Made by a program: the position numbers and the translations under genes. From Lysobacterales bacterium (GTDB lineage: Bacteria; Pseudomonadota; Gammaproteobacteria; Xanthomonadales; SZUA-36): a stretch of DNA of 9,421 nt. The stretch spans positions 1-9,421 of the forward strand of contig JARFQZ010000035.1 in assembly GCA_029287515.1 (NCBI GenBank), in the 5' to 3' direction. Each line of letters opens with the position of its first letter. Position 1 is the first letter of the stretch. The notes below the pieces were generated by a model. That model was not told the DNA's origin. It was given only the letters and a program-made list of their open reading frames with translations, and did no database searches. Below are positions 6,758-9,421 of this stretch, piece by piece.

Positions 6758-7249
6758 ATGGCTATCGCAAAAACCCTGATCAATTACCTGGAGGAAAAAG
6801 GCGTCAACTACGACCTCGTGGAGCACGCTCATACATCCACTTCATTCGCCTCGGCACGGGCCTCCGATTTACCGCCCCACCAGGTCGCCAAGGCCGTTGT
6901 TTTGAAGGACGGTGACGGTTATGTCGTCAGTGTGCTTCCGACCAATCACACGCTGGAAATCGACTGGGTCAACGAGGAGTTGAACCGGAACCTGGAACTG
7001 GCGTGTGAAGATGAATTCAAGTCGCTGTTCAAGGACTGCGAGGCCGGCGCGGTACCCGCCCTGGGAGATGCTTATGGCATACAGGTGATCTGGGACGATG
7101 ACCTGGCCTACACCGCTGACGTCTACATCGAGGCAGGCGATCACGAGCACCTGATCTGGCTCGACCGGAAAGCCTTTAAAACGCTGATGTCCTCGCTGCC
7201 GCACACGGTGATCAGCAAGGATGAAGAGGTCGGGTGCTGGAAGTACTGA
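6758..7249 (+). CDS. YbaK/ProX-type aminoacyl-tRNA deacylase (trans-editing protein)
   Basis: A 163-aa single-domain protein starting at ATG 6758, with AAGGA 10 nt upstream. It matches the YbaK/prolyl-tRNA-editing fold (PF04073), whose members hydrolyse mischarged tRNAs such as Cys-tRNA(Pro) or Ala-tRNA(Pro) in the cytoplasm. Visible features are an N-terminal helix with INYLEEKG, the motif HQVAKAVVLKD with Lys45 at the position of the conserved active-site lysine, the central DCEAGAVPALG block (93-103) including the G-x-x-P loop (97-100), a 'DDDLAYTADVYIEAG' strand-helix region, and HLIWLDRKAFKTLM near the C-terminus, where the family has its conserved Asp/His-flanked strand. Length is typical. 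The DCExGAxPxxG form resembles a free-standing YbaK subgroup rather than the proline-tRNA-synthetase INS domain; which tRNA it clears cannot be told. Its stop codon abuts the stop of the convergent flavoprotein gene. Confidence 0.85.
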   Translation: MAIAKTLINYLEEKGVNYDLVEHAHTSTSFASARASDLPPHQVAKAVVLKDGDGYVVSVLPTNHTLEIDWVNEELNRNLELACEDEFKSLFKDCEAGAVPALGDAYGIQVIWDDDLAYTADVYIEAGDHEHLIWLDRKAFKTLMSSLPHTVISKDEEVGCWKY

Positions 7250-8881
7250 TCAGCTGACTTCCAGAAAACCGCAGGGACAAACCTCGATGCATTTGCCACA
7301 TTCGTGGCAGTGCTCGAGGTTGAGTGTGAAATAGTGACCCGGAACAGGGGCGTCTTCACGTACGAAACAACCGGCCGTGCAGTACATGAAGCACTGCTCG
7401 CACCCGAAACATGAGCCACAGGAAAAACACCGGTCTACTTCGGCCAGGAATTGTTCCTCGCTGATGCTCTGCTCCACTTCCGCCATACCGAGACGGGTCC
7501 GCTTTTCGCCGGCCAGCCGATTGGCGTGAACCGCTTCGGTACCCGGCTTGCTCCTGAACCTGATCCGCTCCGAGCTCACGTCGGCAGATTCCGGATCCTT
7601 GCTCGCAGCTTCAGGGTCTCCACTGAACTGCCGGTGTACCTTCTCCGCAGCCCGGCGCCCCTGCACGATGGCTTCACCGGCAATCCCCATGCGGAGAATA
7701 TCCCCGCCTGCGATAACACCGCTATCATCGGAATCTTTCCCGGGCAGGCCCAAATCACCGCCGTTTCCGGTCAGCGCCTCCATGCCGTCCAGCTCGGGAT
7801 ATTGTGAAACGGCAAAAATTACCGAAGTCGCGGGAAGCCGGAATTCGGATCCGGGCTCCGGCACCGGCCGGCGCCGTCCCGAAGAATCCGTTGCGCCGAG
7901 CTTCATTCGCTGGACGCGGACAGCCTCCAAAGAGCCATCGGGCCCTCTTTCCAGGGAGACCGGTGTGGCCAGCCATTCCAGGTTCACCCCTTCTTCCAGG
8001 GCGTTTTCGATTTCGTGGGCAAACGCAGGCATTTCATCGCGAGACCGCCGGTACAGAATCGTCACATCGGACCCTGCCCGGCGAGCACACCGGGCCGCAT
8101 CGATCGCGGTATTACCACCGCCTGTGACGATCGCGTGCTCCCCGGTCTCCACTTTATTCCCCCTGTTTACCTGCTCGAGATAATCAACACCGGTCCACAC
8201 GGAATCACCTTCGGCGCCCGGGATGTCCAGGCCGCGACTGGCTTGTGCGCCAATGGCCAGGTATAGCATTGAATGCCGGGAGCGCAACGCTTCCAGGCTG
8301 ATATCCCTGCCGACACGGGTATCCAGTTCCAACCATACGCCCAGATCCAGGATTTTCTGGATTTCCGCATCCAGAACCTCTTGCGGCAAGCGATAGTCAG
8401 GCACGCCGTAGCGCAACATTCCACCGGCTTTTTCGCGGGCGTCATAAATCGTTACCTTGTAGCCACGGCGCGCCATCTGGTAGGCAAAAGACAACCCCGA
8501 CGGGCCGGCACCGATCACGCCCAGCCATTCGTCTGAATTTACGGATTCAAGGCGCGGTAGCGGCACGTTTTCCCTGATGGCGAAATCCCCCAGGAACCGT
8601 TCCATTGCATTGATTGCCAGCGGCTCATCAAGGTCGGACCGGTTGCAATGATTCTCGCAGGGATGCGGGCAGATCCGTCCGAGGGTGGCAGGAAACGGGT
8701 TGACGGCCGTGATGACACTCCATGCCCTGGCGAATGCTTCCGCTGTTGAAATACCTGTTTTATTACGTTGAGCGACCGTTCCAATCCAGCCCCTTATGTC
8801 GCCGCAATTGGCACACCCGACCTGGCAGGGAGCGTTTTTCTCAACCTGTTTTGGCCTGGATTTAGGTGTGATCCTATTCAT
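7250..8881 (-). CDS. GltD-type iron-sulfur flavoprotein with C-terminal ferredoxin-like module (DsrL-like NAD(P)H oxidoreductase)
   Basis: A 543-aa cytoplasmic oxidoreductase, ATG 8881, 5 nt after the upstream stop; the ribosome binding site is weak (GAG), which fits translational coupling. Domains in order: an N-terminal Cys-rich Fe-S segment (C19, C23, C26, then GRICPHPCENHC with C71, C75, C79) as in the glutamate synthase small subunit; an FAD-binding GAGPSG (124-129) with KAGGMLRYGVPDYRLP; a second dinucleotide site TGGGNTAID (253-261) with DEMPA (282-286), for NAD(P)H; and AGGD (391-394) closing the FAD site. After a linker, residues 485-537 hold eleven cysteines, including two CxxCxxCxxxC sets (C491-C501 and C525-C535-Pro) that should bind two [4Fe-4S] clusters. 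GltD itself lacks this C-terminal module, whereas DsrL of sulfur oxidisers and related ferredoxin-linked flavoproteins have it. No GltA-like large subunit is in view, so glutamate synthase is unlikely. Electron transfer between NAD(P)H and ferredoxin or a partner enzyme is inferred. Confidence 0.88.
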   Translation of the reverse strand: MNRITPKSRPKQVEKNAPCQVGCANCGDIRGWIGTVAQRNKTGISTAEAFARAWSVITAVNPFPATLGRICPHPCENHCNRSDLDEPLAINAMERFLGDFAIRENVPLPRLESVNSDEWLGVIGAGPSGLSFAYQMARRGYKVTIYDAREKAGGMLRYGVPDYRLPQEVLDAEIQKILDLGVWLELDTRVGRDISLEALRSRHSMLYLAIGAQASRGLDIPGAEGDSVWTGVDYLEQVNRGNKVETGEHAIVTGGGNTAIDAARCARRAGSDVTILYRRSRDEMPAFAHEIENALEEGVNLEWLATPVSLERGPDGSLEAVRVQRMKLGATDSSGRRRPVPEPGSEFRLPATSVIFAVSQYPELDGMEALTGNGGDLGLPGKDSDDSGVIAGGDILRMGIAGEAIVQGRRAAEKVHRQFSGDPEAASKDPESADVSSERIRFRSKPGTEAVHANRLAGEKRTRLGMAEVEQSISEEQFLAEVDRCFSCGSCFGCEQCFMYCTAGCFVREDAPVPGHYFTLNLEHCHECGKCIEVCPCGFLEVS

Positions 8882-8886
8882 CAGCT

Positions 8887-9264
8887 CTACAAATGAATAT
8901 CCTTGTGGCGAGAAATCTCCTGGTTCAGGTCCCTGATGCGGTGGGACATCGTTTTGAGCAGGTTTACCGCCAACAGGGGATCCTCCCTGATGCGCGTCAG
9001 CAACGCTTTCTTGTCCACTTTCAGGACCCTGGCCTCACCAGCAGCCCGGACAGTGGCTGAGCGAACCTCCTTTTCAAACACGGCCATCTCTCCGAAAAAA
9101 TCGCCCGCTTCGAGGTAGGCGAGATGCTGCTCACCACCTTTCTCACAATGCTGCAGGACTTCCACCCGGCCGCCCTGCACCACGAACATACTGTCTCCCA
9201 ATTTCCCCTGGCGAATAATGTCCTCGCCGTCTTTGTTGACTTTCCCCAATGCTCCTCTGAACAT
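8887..9264 (-). CDS. Free-standing cyclic-nucleotide-binding domain protein (CRP N-domain-like, no HTH)
   Basis: A 125-aa protein from ATG 9264, with GAGGG (9279-9275) 10 nt before it. The frame stays open further upstream (to 9414), but that stretch overlaps the end of another gene in a different frame and does not look like a protein, so the shorter start is preferred. The product is one beta-roll CNB domain: GEDIIRQGKLGDSMFVVQGGRVEV, read as its two parts GEDIIRQG and GDSMFVVQGGRVEV, then the phosphate-binding cassette GDFFGEMAVFEKEVRSATVRA split as GDFFGEMAVF and RSATVRA. Gly58-Glu59 and Arg68-Ser69 match the cAMP-contacting Glu72, Arg82 and Ser83 of CRP. A C-helix follows (LLAVNLLKTMSHRIRDLNQEIS) and the protein then ends; there is no helix-turn-helix. 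It should sense cAMP or cGMP and act on a protein partner, plausibly one encoded in the same operon. It lies 2 nt after the previous stop and 5 nt before the flavoprotein gene. Confidence 0.85.
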   Translation of the reverse strand: MFRGALGKVNKDGEDIIRQGKLGDSMFVVQGGRVEVLQHCEKGGEQHLAYLEAGDFFGEMAVFEKEVRSATVRAAGEARVLKVDKKALLTRIREDPLLAVNLLKTMSHRIRDLNQEISRHKDIHL

Positions 9265-9266
9265 AA

Positions 9267-9421
9267 TCAGGCTACCCTCGTCTTTACCGGTGTGCTGCGG
9301 GAGTCGGGCAGGAGACTCGAGGCAACACTTTTCATCAGGTTGTAAATGAATCCCGGATGCAATGTGCCCCGGAACATTTCGACGTAAGGCGCACTCCCCG
9401 TAAACATGTTCCACAGCAGCG
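9267..9421 (-). CDS. C-terminal end of an upstream operon gene (possible flavoprotein oxidoreductase, geranylgeranyl-reductase/FixC-like)
   Basis: A 50-codon open frame enters from the right edge (first full codon at 9419-9417) and ends at TGA 9269-9267, two bases before the ATG of the CNB gene. It reads LLWNMFTGSAPYVEMFRG, then TLHPGFIYNLMKSVASSLLP and a short basic tail. It has the look of a genuine protein C-terminus: aromatic-rich, with a 'F-R-x-T-L-H-P' element. To my eye this resembles the ends of FAD-dependent oxidoreductases of the geranylgeranyl reductase/FixC type, but the fragment is short and this is a guess. That the frame is real is supported by its tight spacing to the next gene and by the ribosome binding site of the CNB gene lying in its last codons. 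Confidence 0.6.
   Translation of the reverse strand, partial: LLWNMFTGSAPYVEMFRGTLHPGFIYNLMKSVASSLLPDSRSTPVKTRVA

Noticed and set aside
7548..8183. Plus-strand open frame of 211 codons antisense to the flavoprotein gene
   Set aside because: The composition is Ser/Pro/Arg-rich shadow sequence; the minus-strand flavoprotein is intact with clear FAD and NAD(P) motifs.
7250..8881. Glutamate synthase small subunit (gltD) as a specific call
   Set aside because: The protein has an added C-terminal ferredoxin-like module and no large-subunit gene is adjacent in the window; the GltD-type domain layout is shared by many other oxidoreductases.

Overview
The window looks like about 9.4 kb of chromosome from a moderately GC-rich proteobacterium, most likely a gammaproteobacterium. 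This rests on the gene content: an MaeA-type NAD malic enzyme of almost E. coli length, a DUF4136 outer-membrane lipoprotein, lipoprotein and membrane-anchored alpha/beta hydrolases, and AGGA/GGAAGG ribosome binding sites. It is an inference and I cannot name a genus. I see no phage, IS element, tRNA, rRNA or CRISPR array. Genes are packed tightly and no gap exceeds about 120 bases.

Left part (1-4350): the window opens inside the 3' end of an Hsp20-type small heat-shock gene, which is closed by a strong intrinsic terminator. A candidate sigma70 promoter follows, then a TTG-started amidohydrolase of the ACMSD-like (Amidohydrolase_2) type with an N-terminal Tat-like or anchor segment. Facing it on the minus strand is a two-gene unit of serine hydrolases: a DUF900 alpha/beta hydrolase with an N-terminal membrane helix, then, 6 nt downstream, a putative lipoprotein alpha/beta hydrolase. 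The second hydrolase gene overlaps the 3' end of the amidohydrolase gene tail-to-tail. It also carries a 100-base stretch of only 20% GC, the strongest compositional anomaly in the window.

Middle (4350-7250): on the plus strand lie a small DUF4136 lipoprotein, an NAD-dependent malic enzyme with complete catalytic, metal and nucleotide-binding residues, and a YbaK-type aminoacyl-tRNA deacylase. The malic enzyme and deacylase genes each have a short dyad in the leader that could be an operator. The deacylase leader also has an extended -10 promoter.

Right part (7250-9421): a compact minus-strand operon enters from beyond the window. In order of transcription it holds the C-terminus of an unlisted protein (possibly a geranylgeranyl-reductase/FixC-like flavoprotein), a free-standing cyclic-nucleotide-binding domain that keeps the cAMP-contacting Glu and Arg-Ser but has no DNA-binding domain, and a GltD-type iron-sulfur flavoprotein with a C-terminal cysteine-rich ferredoxin module, reminiscent of DsrL. 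Gaps of 2 and 5 nt suggest translational coupling. This possible cyclic-nucleotide-responsive redox module, without a glutamate synthase large subunit in view, is the most interesting system here.
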